This document shows, piece by piece, positions 46,127 through 57,140 of a stretch of DNA of 64,000 bases (positions are counted from its first letter, which is position 1; every line of letters begins with the position of its first letter). The stretch spans positions 2,160,036-2,224,035 of the forward strand of contig SCFE01000009.1 of the NCBI GenBank assembly GCA_004352715.1, in the 5' to 3' direction. The DNA is from Hofstenia miamia (taxonomy: Eukaryota > Xenacoelomorpha > Acoela). The notes beneath the pieces are model-generated. The model saw only the letters and a list, made by a program, of their open reading frames with translations, was not told where the DNA came from and made no database searches. The translations under genes and the position numbers were made by a program.

Positions 46127-47890
46127 TAATCTTCCGATCTTTATTATTAAGCGTCATTTTCATATCTTTAGTGAACATCTTCTATTCGCATTTAACCAAT
46201 GTATTATTGACAATAAATTCCCTGATATATTTAAGAAATCAGACATAAGCCCTATATATAAAAAGGCGATCCTCTAAACACACAAAATTATAGACCAATT
46301 TGCATTGGCCATCCTTTCAGTAAACTATTTGAAAAATTATTAAATAATCAAATAAATGCATATTCGATATCTGAAAATTTTCTTTCGAAAAAACAATTTT
46401 GTTTCCGTAATGGGTTTAGAACTCAAGATGCAATTTTGTCAATATCACAGCAAATAAAATCTAATTTAGCTTCTAATAAATGTAGTTGCGTTGCCCTTCT
46501 CGATTTGAGCAAAGCGTTTAATTCAATGCACTTTGACATATTGAAAGACAAATTAATGCATTATAATTTTGATGACAACGCTATATATTTGATAAAGAAC
46601 TTCCTTATAAATCGACAGCAACGAGTTATACTTAATGGCACAAAATCAAAATATATATATCAAAATACAACAAACCGTGGGATACCTCAGGGCACAGTTC
46701 TTGACCCCATCCTATTCTCACTCTACGTAAATGATAAAACGAAACAGATAAAAACAGTAATATTTATTAATATGCTGACGATACCTGTCTCATAAGTACT
46801 AATGTCTTTAATGCTACAAAAATTCTCCAAAATGACATCGAACATTTAACAAAGTATTTCTCAAATAATCAATTGAAAGTAAATATTGAAAAAACACAAT
46901 TTATAATTTTCTCGCCTAAAACATTTAAAAATCTCACAAAAAACATTGAACTAAATATAAATCAAGTACCAATAAAGCAAAGTGAATCAATACATTATTT
47001 AGGCGTTGAGATTGACAATGATTTAAATTTCGAACAATTTTTAATGACTAAAATTTAAAAAATGGCTTCTGGAGTTAGGTATCCTTACCACCTGCGAAAC
47101 GTCTCAAATATATATCACAAACAATTAATAAATTCTTTTTGTTTATCTCATTTTCAATATTGCTCATTTCTCTTTACAAACATAAATTCAAAATATCGCA
47201 TACTTCTGTCTAAAACTTTCAATTGGTCTCTTAAAACACTAAACTTTGCGCAAAAACATGACAGTTCATCCGTCTATCGAATTCAATATAAAATATTANN
47301 NNNNNNNNNNNNNNNNNNNNNNNNNNNNNNNNNNNNNNNNNNNNNNNNNNNNNNNNNNNNNNNNNNNNNNNNNNNNNNNNNNNNNNNNNNNNNNNNNNNN
47401 NNNNNNNNNNNNNNNNNNNNNNNNNNNNNNNNNCTCCTTATTACAGAATTCAAATGCATATGGTATCAATATTATTTAAGTGTAAATCTGGTACACCTTC
47501 TCTTTCATTTTTAAAACAATATATTAAGTTAAATGAACGTTCTCAAAAATTTTTATGCTTAGCTAAACATTCAAATAGTTTTCACCACATAGCAACTAAA
47601 ATTTGGAATAACCTAGACCATGAAATTAAAATGGAAATTAAATACAAAAAATTTAGAAAAAAAGTGCGAACATTCCTCTTTCACAGACAATGCATACTTA
47701 ATGACAATAATACACTACACTCCTTCGAAAATTTCGTATGATCCTAGATAATGTACACACACACACACAAATCACCAACAAACACACACCACACAATTAT
47801 ATATCTATATGCTACTATTATTTTGTAAATAGTTTTTAGTTTATAGTCTTGTACCAAAGATTTTTTGCAATAAATTGCTTTTGACTCTTT
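46127..47890 (+). mobile_element. non-LTR retrotransposon, 5'-truncated (copy C, plus strand)
   Basis: RT blocks in order: QDAILSISQQIKSN (46428), LLDLSKAFNSMH with the catalytic Asp (46498), RGIPQGTVLDPILFSLYVND (46677) and a frame-shifted YADD near 46775. Then the connection region 46873-47058, a stop at 47056-47058, an open frame from 47062 and, beyond a 135-N gap, the C-terminus to 47741. Ends TTGCTTTTGACTCTT at 47887. Several stops and a frame change: inactive. Head to head with copy B. Confidence 0.8.
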
Positions 47891-48003
47891 ATATTGATTT
47901 CATCTTACATTTAATAATTTTGTTTTGTTTTAAGCATGTCAAGCTAATGATTAGAAGTTTTTAAAAAATTATCATAGGCTAAAATTGGGGACATGCACAC
48001 ATC

Positions 48004-48907
48004 ATTTTATATATATTAAAATATATGCTAATCTGTGCAAGTTGGATTTGTGAGGTGAATTCACTTTTAGGTTTATCACATCAAATTACAGTACTGTTCT
48101 CAATCTCAATTGAACTAAAATGTCACTTCTAGCTCTTAAAATCTAATTTTATGTTCATTATATATACATACATACATACATACATATATATACAGTGTTT
48201 ACATAAAGTCCCTTTCTAGTAAAGAATTCTATTTCAAAGCAAACTATTTATTCTTGCTTACCTATGTGAACGGGAAATGAAAATGCAATATTTTTATTAA
48301 CACAAAACACACACCGAAACCAAATATAATCAGAAATGTCCTCCATTACTGTCAATACAAGATTGCTACCAGTTTTGCAAATTGATTTCATCAGTGATAA
48401 ACTGTTTCAATTGTTCTATGTTTTGAAGCTTTTGGCTGTAAACATCTTCTTCCACTGTTCCCCAAAAGAAGAAATCAAGAGGTGTTAAATCCTGGCTTCT
48501 GGGGGCCAAGCAATTGGCCCATTGCGTCCGATCTATCTATCAGGAAATTTTCAATTCAGATAAGCACGAACTTGCAATCCCCTGTGAGGGGGAGCACCAT
48601 CCTGTTGGAAAACAGTTCTTCTAATGCGTCTAAGACGACCCATTTTTGGAACAGCATCGTTTTGAAGCATTTGAAGATAAGACACAGTTGTGAAGCTTGG
48701 TTATTCAAAAAAGGCCTAATTACACGATCACTGTAGATTGCACACCAAACGTTTACACCAAAACTTTTCATAGGAACTTCTTGAATGACATTAGAATTTT
48801 CATAAACCCAAACAACAGCATTGTGTGAGTTCATTTTACCGGAGAGTGTGAATTTAGCCTCACCTGAAAAACATAAATTTTGAATGAAATTTTCATCATT
48901 GGCATAT
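48004..48907 (-). mobile_element. Tc1/mariner element (DD41D-like), copy A with flank
   Basis: The terminal repeat starts at 48193 (CAGTGTTTACATAAAGTCCC). Minus-strand pieces read SGEAKFTLSGKMNSHN.VVWVYEN, GVNVWCAIYSDRVI and QQDGAPPH, typical of a Tc1/mariner DDE domain. An internal deletion of about 47 bases relative to copy B lies near 48388. It breaks off at 48907 into non-LTR sequence. 48004-48192 lies outside the terminal repeat but also matches the flank of copy B, so the two are a duplicated segment, not two insertions. Confidence 0.7.
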
Positions 48908-49094
48908 GACAGGGCACAGTTCTTGACCCCATCCTATTCTTGTCATATAATGATAAAACGAAGTAGATGAAAAACAGTAATATTTATCAATATGCTGACG
49001 ATACCTGTCTCATAAGTACTAATGTCTTTAATGCTACAAAAATTCTCCAAAATGACATCGAACATTTAACAAAGTATTTCTCAAATAATCAATA
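48908..49094 (+). mobile_element. non-LTR RT fragment embedded in Tc1/mariner copy A
   Basis: Matches copy C around 46692-46875 (GGCACAGTTCTTGACCCCAT; GATAAAACGAA; YADDTCLIS). 48938-48952 reads TTCTTGTCATATAAT, which belongs to the Tc1/mariner element (51465-51480), not to the retrotransposon. Ends at a single N (49095). Confidence 0.6.
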
Positions 49095-49095
49095 N

Positions 49096-49392
49096 ATAGG
49101 GATTTTTGAGAGCAATTGCGACTGTTTTCTGAATGAATTTTCCAATAATTTTTCGAGGGCGTCCACTTCCTTTTCTTCTTTTGAGAGATTCTCCTTGTCG
49201 AATTTTTTTCAGCTTTCGAAAATAAGTTGATCGAGAAATTTGCGATGTCGCAAAGGCGTTTTCAAGCTGTTCCAACGTTTCCATTCCGAAGAAATCAAGT
49301 AGAAACTTTGCAAAGCAAAACAACTTGTTTGGTAAGTGTTTTCAAATAATTACGAAGTACCAGTTTAATTAATAAACTTTTTTGTTTGACCA
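49096..49392 (-). pseudogene. Tc1/mariner transposase N-terminal DNA-binding part
   Basis: Minus-strand frame 49323-49096 reads METLEQLENAFATSQISRST, YFRKLKKIRQGES and KRRKGSGRPRKI. That is two helix-turn-helix regions joined by a GRPR AT-hook-like motif, as in Tc1/mariner transposases. An upstream ATG (49392, MVKQKSLLIKLVLRNYLK) is in another frame. Probably the missing front of copy A, separated from it by the RT fragment and an N. Confidence 0.55.
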
Positions 49393-50493
49393 TTTTAAAG
49401 TTCACAAAATTCTCGTTGTCTTTTATTTTTATAGTTTTCCTCTAAAACGTCTCAATACGTTTCCACAAAGCGTGAAAAAAAATAGGTGTTCAGTCTCATT
49501 TTTTTGCAGCCAACTATAATATCTTTAAGAAACATAGTAAATGAATGAAAAATTTCAATTTTTACAAGAGCCACATTAGATTTGTTAAAAGTTATTGGCA
49601 ATGGAAAGAATTTTGGCTAGGGGGCAAGTTACACACTTTATCCAGCATGTTAACTAACTAAGAAAACATTTAGTGTTATAACAAAACTATAAAATTTAGG
49701 ATGGTTTTTTCCGAAAGCTTAGATTTAGGGGTAGGGGCAACTGCGCTTTCTGCTTTCGGCTTCAGCCAACACTGTCAAAAGCAAAACTATTACTAACTTC
49801 TTAATAAAAGATGTTAATGGTAAGAGTTTTATGCAAAACCACTATGTCTAAAACCGGTCAAATAAAGGCTGAGTGAATGACAAAGATTTAGCTTCTCTTA
49901 ATTGAATTTTGATGAAATCCGTAATTTTTAAGTTTAATCGCGAAAATTTCAAAATTCTATGCAACTGGATAAAAATTGGGATTTACTTGGGGTGTCCTTC
50001 GATAATTGAAATTATTGCATTACTTGTAAAGGGGTAGTTTGACTTGTATGTGCAGTATTTTTTCATAATATTAGTAAAAGGCTGCATTATTGAGATTTTT
50101 GCAATAAGGAGATCTTCATTTTTATATAAATGAGTTATATCTGATTTTTTCATTATTTCAGGAAATACTCATAAACAAAATTCTAGATCAAAACTTTTCA
50201 CATGTGTTAAGTATAAGAAAAACAAACCTGCAATTCGCTACCTAAGAAAATTGAAGGCATTGAAAAAATACAATCTCCTAAAAGCATTTAAAGATCTTCC
50301 TTAAGCAAAAAGTATATTTCTAGCGATAACTCGTTAATAAAGTAGTGCTATAGTAATTTATTCAGTCTGAAGGATTTGTTTTTGTAATTTATGCAATTTG
50401 TATATGTATTGTGTGAATTAATTGATGCTATTCAGATAAATTATCAGTTATTTTAATGTCAACATTTATCTTAAGGACTCTCTTATCCAATTT
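49393..50493. other. no gene recognised
   Basis: AT-rich; only short open frames. No repeats shared with the rest of the window noticed. Confidence 0.45.
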
Positions 50494-50683
50494 CATTTTA
50501 TATATATTAAAATATATGCTAATCTGTGCAAGTTGGATTTGTGAGGTGAATTCACTTTTAGGTTTATCACATCAAATTACAGTACTGTTCTCAATCTCAA
50601 TTGAACTAAAATGTCACTTCTAGCTCTTAAAATCTAATTTTATGTTCATTATATATACATACATACATATATATATATATATA

Positions 50684-51597
50684 CAGTGTTTACATAAAGT
50701 CCCTTTCTAGTAAAGAATTCTATTTCAAAGCAAACTATTTATTCTTGCTTACCTATGTGAACGGGAAATGAAAATGCAATATTTTTATTAACACAAAACA
50801 CACACCGAAACCAAATATAATCAGAAATGTCCTCCATTACTGTCAATACAAGATTGCCACCAATTTTGCATATTGATAAACGTATTCCGTAGCGTTTCGG
50901 GTGGGATATGATTGATTGCATCCGTGATAAACTGTTTCAATTTTTCTATGTTTTGGAGCTTTTCGCTGTAAGCATCTTCTTTCACTGTTCCCCAAAAGAA
51001 GAAATCAAGAGGTGTTAAGTCCTGGCTTCTGGGGGCCAAGCAATTGGCCCATTGCGTCCGATCTATCTATCAGGAAATTTTCAATTCAGATAAGCACGAA
51101 CTTGCAATCCCCTGTGAGGGGGAGCACCATCCTGTTGGAAAACAGTTCTTCTAATGCGTCTAAGACGACCCATTTTTGGAACAGCATCGTTTTGAAGCAT
51201 TTGAAGATAAGACACAGTTGTGAAGCTTGGTTATTCAAAAAAAGGCCTAATTACACGATTACTGTAGATTGCACACCAAACGTTTACACCAAAATTTTCA
51301 TAGGAACTTCTTGAAGGACATTAGGATTTTCATAAACCCAAACAACAGCATTGTGTGAGTTCATTTTACCGGAGAGTGTGAATTTAGCCTCACCTGAAAA
51401 ACATAAATTTTGAATGAAATTTTCATTATTGGCATATGACAACTGCATTTCTTCAAAGAAAATTTTTCTTGTCATATAATCATCTTGCAGTAGTTGGTGA
51501 ATTTTTCTGATGCAAATCTCATATTTCAATACCTTGTGAATGCTTGAATGGGACAATTCTAATTAATGACTTTACTAGGAAGGGACTTTATGGACAC

Positions 51598-51601
<4 letters not shown>
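50684..51601 (-). mobile_element. Tc1/mariner element (DD41D-like), copy B, internally deleted
   Basis: 918 bases between TA dinucleotides. Ends are CAGTGTTTACATAAAGTCCC and (reverse) CAGAGTGTCCATAAAGTCCC. Minus-strand frames 51556-51284 (FIQNLCFSGEAKFTLSGKMN) and 51039-50821 (RSQDLTPLDFFFWGTVKEDA) carry the DDE region; QQDGAPPH lies between, with stops. About 41 residues separate the Asp of QQDG from the Asp of TPLD, as in the rosa-type DD41D group; counting crosses two stops, so this is tentative. The N-terminal DNA-binding region is deleted. Not able to make transposase but keeps both ends. Confidence 0.75.

Positions 51602-51640
<39 letters not shown>
51602..51640. repeat. (TA)n microsatellite
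   Basis: TA repeat at the right end of Tc1/mariner copy B; the left end also abuts TA repeat, so insertion was into a microsatellite. Confidence 0.9.
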
Positions 51641-51642
<2 letters not shown>

Positions 51643-52704
51643 CTATATAGCAAGAAAAATAGTCATCAATCATTCTTAATTTCGAATTTAATATATCTCA
51701 AACGCAAATGCAATTTAATGGGGAACAATTGCTATATGCTTTAGCAATGATCAAAGTATCCATTTGCAATAATTTTCCTTATCATGTTAAATCAAATGTC
51801 AACAAGTCATAATTGAAATCAAATCAATTCATTTGATGTAAAAACCGTGACAACTTACAAGCCGCACACAAAACGTGTCTATTACCACGCCAATAGAAGC
51901 GGATGCCCTTGTACGAAATCTGGCTGACCACTGATCAAGAAATCACAATCTGACAATAATTGCTTAGTTAAAATAAAAGCATTCTTTACGATCTGTGGAT
52001 CTAAACTCTTTAATAATTGCCGAAAATTAACATTTCTTGACCTAAAAATCCTGATCACAGCATTGGATTTCCTGATTTCAAATCTAATCGAATACAAATA
52101 TATCAGGCATTACTTAAAATTTGTAATGAGATTGAAGTGATATTTATTTACATTGTATGTTATCATAGGCAAGATATAAACATCACAAGAAAAATTTTCT
52201 GGAAAATGCATTTTTTATAGTAATTCAATAAAATCAAATCAGGTCAAAACAAATATCATGTTTTAGAAAGTATTCGGACTTTGTCCATTAACCAGAGAGC
52301 GGAAAATAGCAGTATCATAAAATTACATAAAAATATGTTTAGGAATAGGGATTCGAATTTAAGTTCAACAGTCTTCAATAAATTCTAAGGCAAATTGAAA
52401 AACAATTTGTTTTATATATAAGTTAATATAAATATTTGGTACAGTATCACACAGTTTAAGAGTTTCAGAGAAAGATACAATAAGTATTAAGTAAGCTGCT
52501 ATTAGTATCTTTCATTTACACATGCACACAACAGCAATTTGCTCAGCAACATTTAACAAAGCATATCTGTATACACGTCTTAATTTACAGCAAATAGAAA
52601 ATAAACTCAAAATTCAGACGTTTGATACAAGCAGAGAACAATTTTAAAAGAAATAATTTGTACGGATATGGATACCGAAAAATTTGACAGCATATAGAAA
52701 AAAA
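51641..52704. other. no gene recognised
   Basis: AT-rich, no repeat or domain seen. The minus frame 52097-51882 has no supportable homology. Confidence 0.45.
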
Positions 52705-53089
52705 ACTTGCTGCAAATCAAATAAAATTAGCCTGCATCCCCTCGCTAAATATTTGGCAGAATAAGTAAGGTTTATTTCCTTTAATTTCTCTATTATGTTT
52801 GAATTAAATTAGTTGTAGTTTCAATTTCTACATTTTTGTATATAGTTATATTTGTAAATATTGTTTAACTCATTTTATAAATATAATATAAAGTTGCAAG
52901 TCATTTCATTGTTGCCTGCACTTAACCAGCGGTAATAAACAGGCCGGTTAATTTGTTAAATTTTATCAACGGGCACCTGATTAGCAGGCCTGATCTTGAT
53001 TACGTCCCGTCGTTAATCAAATTAATTCTTAATTGCCTATGATGAGTGCAAAATATATAATTAGCAATTAACAGAGGAATTCATTCGAA

Positions 53090-53620
53090 ATGGTATACCT
53101 CATGAACCTACCACGCACTTCAACAGCAAAGCGTCCTATGAATGCATTTTTGATTTTTTCATCGGAAAAAAGAAGGAAGATCATTCAAGAAGGGAAAGCT
53201 GTTAATCACTCGGAATTAAGTATTGAACTCGGGAAGCAATGGAAAGCATTGTCAAACGCGGAAAAGCAATATTTTTATGAAAAGGCTGCTGAGCTGAAAA
53301 TGAAGCATAGACTGGAAAACCCTGGGTATAAATTTAAGCCTCGAAGAGGAAATACCAGGAAGTCTCTTAGTTCAAGCAGTCTAATCAGAACTCTACAAAA
53401 GTCCAATAGCAAGCGCCCGAGTAATTTTATTAGTCCGCCAAGGCCAAGTATTCCTGAACATTGGAATAAATCCCCAGTCAAGATATCACCTTATTTATCT
53501 TCATGCAACATCTTTCTACCTAAGCATCCTGGAAAAGTAATTGACCCTGCTATCGAAGATTCTCTATATATACCAAATTTATGCTCCTGTGACGATCTTC
53601 CTCAACTTCCTAGTCTTTAA
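53090..53620 (+). CDS. SOX-like HMG-box protein (copy 4)
   Basis: 176 codons. Nearly identical to copy 3 (differences such as FMIF to FLIF, AAALKMKH to AAELKMKH). The first ATG used in copies 1 and 3 is lost (ATG to AGG at the MNSF position), so translation would start at MVYL. The HMG box therefore sits at about residues 14-86. The box and the acidic CDDLPQLPSL end are intact. Upstream, a 4-base deletion removes part of GCATTAACAG. Confidence 0.85.
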   Translation: MVYLMNLPRTSTAKRPMNAFLIFSSEKRRKIIQEGKAVNHSELSIELGKQWKALSNAEKQYFYEKAAELKMKHRLENPGYKFKPRRGNTRKSLSSSSLIRTLQKSNSKRPSNFISPPRPSIPEHWNKSPVKISPYLSSCNIFLPKHPGKVIDPAIEDSLYIPNLCSCDDLPQLPSL

Positions 53621-53909
53621 TCTCCATCGCAGTACCTTTCACTCCCAAATCAGCTCTTTTTAGAGCTACCAATTTCGATCCAAACATGTTAAAAATATAT
53701 ATATTTAACATATAAGCATACGCAATTTCCAAAATATCGAAATTGCAAGTATAATACAATTATAAGTGAAATATTAATGAACTTGCTATATTGTGCAAAG
53801 TGTCGATGCTTCCCAAGCCTCTTTACCTTCTAACTACAGAAAATTTTAATAAATTATTTCAAAATCATACTTTTCTTTTAGACTCGTAAATGCAAATGAA
53901 TTAGAAACC

Positions 53910-54369
53910 ATAAGAGTCAAAAGCATATTGCAAAAAATCTTTGGTACAAGACTATAAACTAAAAACTATTTACAAAATAATAGTAGCATATAGATATATA
54001 ATTGTGTGGTGTGTGTTTGTTGGGGATTTGTGTGTGTGTGTGTGTACATTATCTAGAATCATACGAAATTTTCGAAGGAGTGGAGTATATTATTGTCATT
54101 AAGTATGCATTTTCTGTGAAAGAGGAATGTTCGCACTTTTTTTCTAAATTTTTTGTAGTTAATTTCCATTTTACTTTCATAGTCTAAGTTATTCCAAATT
54201 TTAGTTGCCATGTGGTGAAAACTATTTGAATGTTTATCTAAGCATAAAAATTTTTGAGAACGTTCATTTAACTTAATATATTGTTTTAACAATGAAAGAG
54301 AAGGTGTACCAGATTTGCACTTAAATAATATTGATACCATATGCATTTGAATTCTGTAATAAGGAGCTA
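53910..54369 (-). mobile_element. non-LTR retrotransposon 3' fragment (copy E)
   Basis: Essentially the same as copy B 45457-45915: the C-terminal frame from YYRIQMHMVSILFKCKSG to FENFV, the (GT)n at 54028-54045 and the GACTCTT tail. It shares insertion position with copy B, so it was copied with the HMG unit, not inserted again. Confidence 0.8.
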
Positions 54370-54405
54370 NNNNNNNNNNNNNCACTTATGCGCATGAACT
54401 TAAAA

Positions 54406-54732
54406 TTATTCATTCCATTCCATGCCTTTGGATATTTCTGTAGTCTGATCTCTAAGCTTCTTTTCAAGAGCAATAGCCTGATCTTTCATTTTCTGTTCCA
54501 AAGATTCAACACATGTGTCAAGAGCAGATTTCAATGTGGTTTCAATCTGATTGGTTGCATCTTCCGTTTGGATAGGGTTAGTCGACGATAACAGTATGGT
54601 GTTTCTAGAATAAATAATATTTGAAATAACAACTTCCTTAATTCCAATGGTTGCACAGTCATTGCAGAACAAAATTTCATTAGTACTGACTGAATGCAAT
54701 TCCTTTAGAGTATTTTTAGTAAAGCGGTACAC
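54406..54732 (-). pseudogene. coiled-coil protein fragment with a Cys pair, possibly non-LTR ORF1
   Basis: Minus-strand frame of 108 codons after an acceptor-like TTGGCACAATAG. It reads VYRFTKNTLKELHSVSTNEI, LFCNDCATIGIKEVV, then an acidic/basic coiled coil (KSALDTCVESLEQKMKDQAI, ALEKKLRDQTTEISKG). A C..C followed by a coiled coil fits the end of a PHD-type ORF1 of a CR1-like element, and an RT fragment follows downstream on the same strand beyond a gap. It could equally be an exon of a host gene. Confidence 0.35.
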
Positions 54733-55135
54733 CTATTGTGCCAATGTAAAAAATACCACATGAGAAACAGCAAAACACAATATCTGTAGTTATTTTAATA
54801 TACATGTATATTAAGCAAACACTATATATCTATAATGTATCATATACTTTGTAACAAATAGACGATAATGGTATGGTGTTTCTAGAATTAATAATATTTG
54901 AAATAACAACTTCCTTAATTCCAATGGTTGCACAGTCATTGCAGAACAAAATTTCATTAGTACTGACTGCATGCAATTCCTTCAGAGTATTTTTAGTAAA
55001 GCGGTACACCTATTGTGCCAATGTAAAAAATACCACATGAGAAACAGCAAATACATTATCTGTAGGTATTATAATATATATGAAGCAAACACTATATATA
55101 TCTATAATGTATCATATATTTTGTAACAAATAGCA
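54583..55135. repeat. tandem duplication of a 280-bp segment
   Basis: 54583-54864 and 54865-55135 are direct copies (start GATAA.GGTATGGTGTTTCTAGA; end ATCATATA.TTTGTAACAAATAG). The second copy holds only the first half of the coding piece (to VVISNIINSRNT), so the protein-coding part was duplicated together with its acceptor. Confidence 0.85.
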
Positions 55136-55144
55136 ATCAATAGT

Positions 55145-55365
55145 TACTATCAATATCTAGTATAACCTCTTCTTGTCTATATAGAAGGTCAACATGTGGT
55201 GGAATACTTTCTTCCAGTGTTGAGCAATAATCCTGTAACTCAACATCAGTCGGCTATATATCCCAAGTTTTGCCGAGCATTATTACTTGTTTCATGATGG
55301 TGTACTGTGCACACGTTGATTCAACACACTCTACACATTTCGATGGGGATGATATTAGGGCTGTA
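55145..55365 (-). pseudogene. coding-like fragment, unrecognised
   Basis: Minus-strand frame with one internal TAG: SPSKCVECVESTCAQYTIMK, VIMLGKTWDI, stop, PTDVELQDYCSTLEESIPPH, VDLLYRQEEVILDIDSNY and a stop at about 55141. Composition is protein-like and the strand matches the fragment at 54732-54406. Could be an upstream exon of it or part of a retrotransposon ORF1. Confidence 0.3.
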
Positions 55366-55510
55366 TGTTGTCCATGGGAAAATGTAAATTTCTTGTTTTC
55401 TTAGCATGCTTCCCATAAAAAGTTCATCATTCACTTGTCTCTCACATGTTTCTCAAGAGTTTATTTTCTTCAAATGTGCCTTTCTAATGGTGGCCGGCGT
55501 AATTTGCCTC

Positions 55511-55512
<2 letters not shown>

Positions 55513-55574
<62 letters not shown>

Positions 55575-56597
55575 NNNNNNNNNNNNNNNNNNNNNNNNNN
55601 NNNNNNNNNNNNNNNNNNNNNNNNNNNNNNNNNNNNNNNNNNNNNNNNNNNNNNNNNNNNNNNNNNNNNNNNNNNNNNNNNNNNNNNNNNNNNNNNNNNN
55701 NNNNNNNNNNNNNNNNNNNNNNNNNNNNNNNNNNNNNNNNNNNNNNNNNNNNNNNNNNNNNNNNNNNNNNNNNNNNNNNNNNNNNNNNNNNNNNNNNNNN
55801 NNNNNNNNNNNNNNNNNNNNNNNNNNNNNNNNNNNNNNNNNNNNNNNNNNNNNNNNNNNNNNNNNNNNNNNNNNNNNNNNNNNNNNNNNNNNNNNNNNNN
55901 NNNNNNNNNNNNNNNNNNNNNNNNNNNNNNNNNNNNNNNNNNNNNNNNNNNNNNNNNNNNNNNNNNNNNNNNNNNNNNNNNNNNNNNNNNNNNNNNNNNN
56001 NNNNNNNNNNNNNNNNNNNNNNNNNNNNNNNNNNNNNNNNNNNNNNNNNNNNNNNNNNNNNNNNNNNNNNNNNNNNNNNNNNNNNNNNNNNNNNNNNNNN
56101 NNNNNNNNNNNNNNNNNNNNNNNNNNNNNNNNNNNNNNNNNNNNNNNNNNNNNNNNNNNNNNNNNNNNNNNNNNNNNNNNNNNNNNNNNNNNNNNNNNNN
56201 NNNNNNNNNNNNNNNNNNNNNNNNNNNNNNNNNNNNNNNNNNNNNNNNNNNNNNNNNNNNNNNNNNNNNNNNNNNNNNNNNNNNNNNNNNNNNNNNNNNN
56301 NNNNNNNNNNNNNNNNNNNNNNNNNNNNNNNNNNNNNNNNNNNNNNNNNNNNNNNNNNNNNNNNNNNNNNNNNNNNNNNNNNNNNNNNNNNNNNNNNNNN
56401 NNNNNNNNNNNNNNNNNNNNNNNNNNNNNNNNNNNNNNNNNNNNNNNNNNNNNNNNNNNNNNNNNNNNNNNNNNNNNNNNNNNNNNNNNNNNNNNNNNNN
56501 NNNNNNNNNNNNNNNNNNNNNNNNNNNNNNNNNNNNNNNNNNNNNNNNNNNNNNNNNNNNNNNNNNNNNNNNNNATATATATATATATATATATATA
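55513..56597. repeat. (TA)n microsatellite with 1000-N gap inside (55575-56574)
   Basis: TA repeats flank both sides of the gap. It forms the left limit of the CpG-poor block. Confidence 0.9.
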
Positions 56598-56708
56598 CAT
56601 ATAAATGGATTTATCCCTGATCAAGACTTAATTACTATTAATCATTCATATAGAACACAAATGAATAAAATTTAACAAATTTTAAGCAGTCAACTTTACC
56701 AGAAAATA

Positions 56709-57140
56709 TTAGGGGTGGATTAGGACACTGTCCCAGTGCTACCAAATCAAGATGTCCCACTGTGCCCCAACAGTAATATTCTATAATAACCAATTACACA
56801 TGCTTAACTATGGAAATTTTATTATATAAAATATATTAAATAATAATAACATACCTGTTAGTATTTTATGTAGAATTAATTCAAAAGTTTGTTATTTAAA
56901 GTAAATTACTAGGAGAAAAACTTTTTGATGTAAAAAAATTACTATTAGAGTAAAAAAACAGATAATTTGAATTGTATGTCAAACTTCTGAGGCAATTTCT
57001 TTTTAAACTAACACAGTTTATTGAGATAATGCATACAAACACACTTATGATGTCACTGACAAGATGTTGCCAATTAGCTTTAAAAAAAGTAAATGTCCCA
57101 CAGTACCCCATGTTCCAGTGCACCCCACTTTCCCCTACTT
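56709..57140. repeat. possible non-autonomous element with TAGGGG ends
   Basis: Left end TTAGGGGTGGATTAGGACAC, right end (reverse) AAGTAGGGGAAAGTGGGGTG. GTCCCAC.GT.CCCCA occurs near both ends. Such TAGGGGAAA.TGGGG ends are familiar from invertebrate repeats, but the match between the two ends is weak. Confidence 0.3.

Larger units (their letters stand above)
52705..54369 (+). repeat. HMG unit, copy 4, with attached non-LTR fragment
   Basis: 52795-54369 matches 44349-45900 almost base for base, including the non-LTR fragment in the 3' flank. 52705-52795 also matches copy 1's far upstream (27995-28090), which copy 3 lacks. The match is cut by the 13-N gap at 54370. Confidence 0.85.

Noticed and set aside
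51012-51314. 100-codon plus-strand frame, also at 48482-48736
   Set aside because: Antisense of the Tc1/mariner transposase DDE region.
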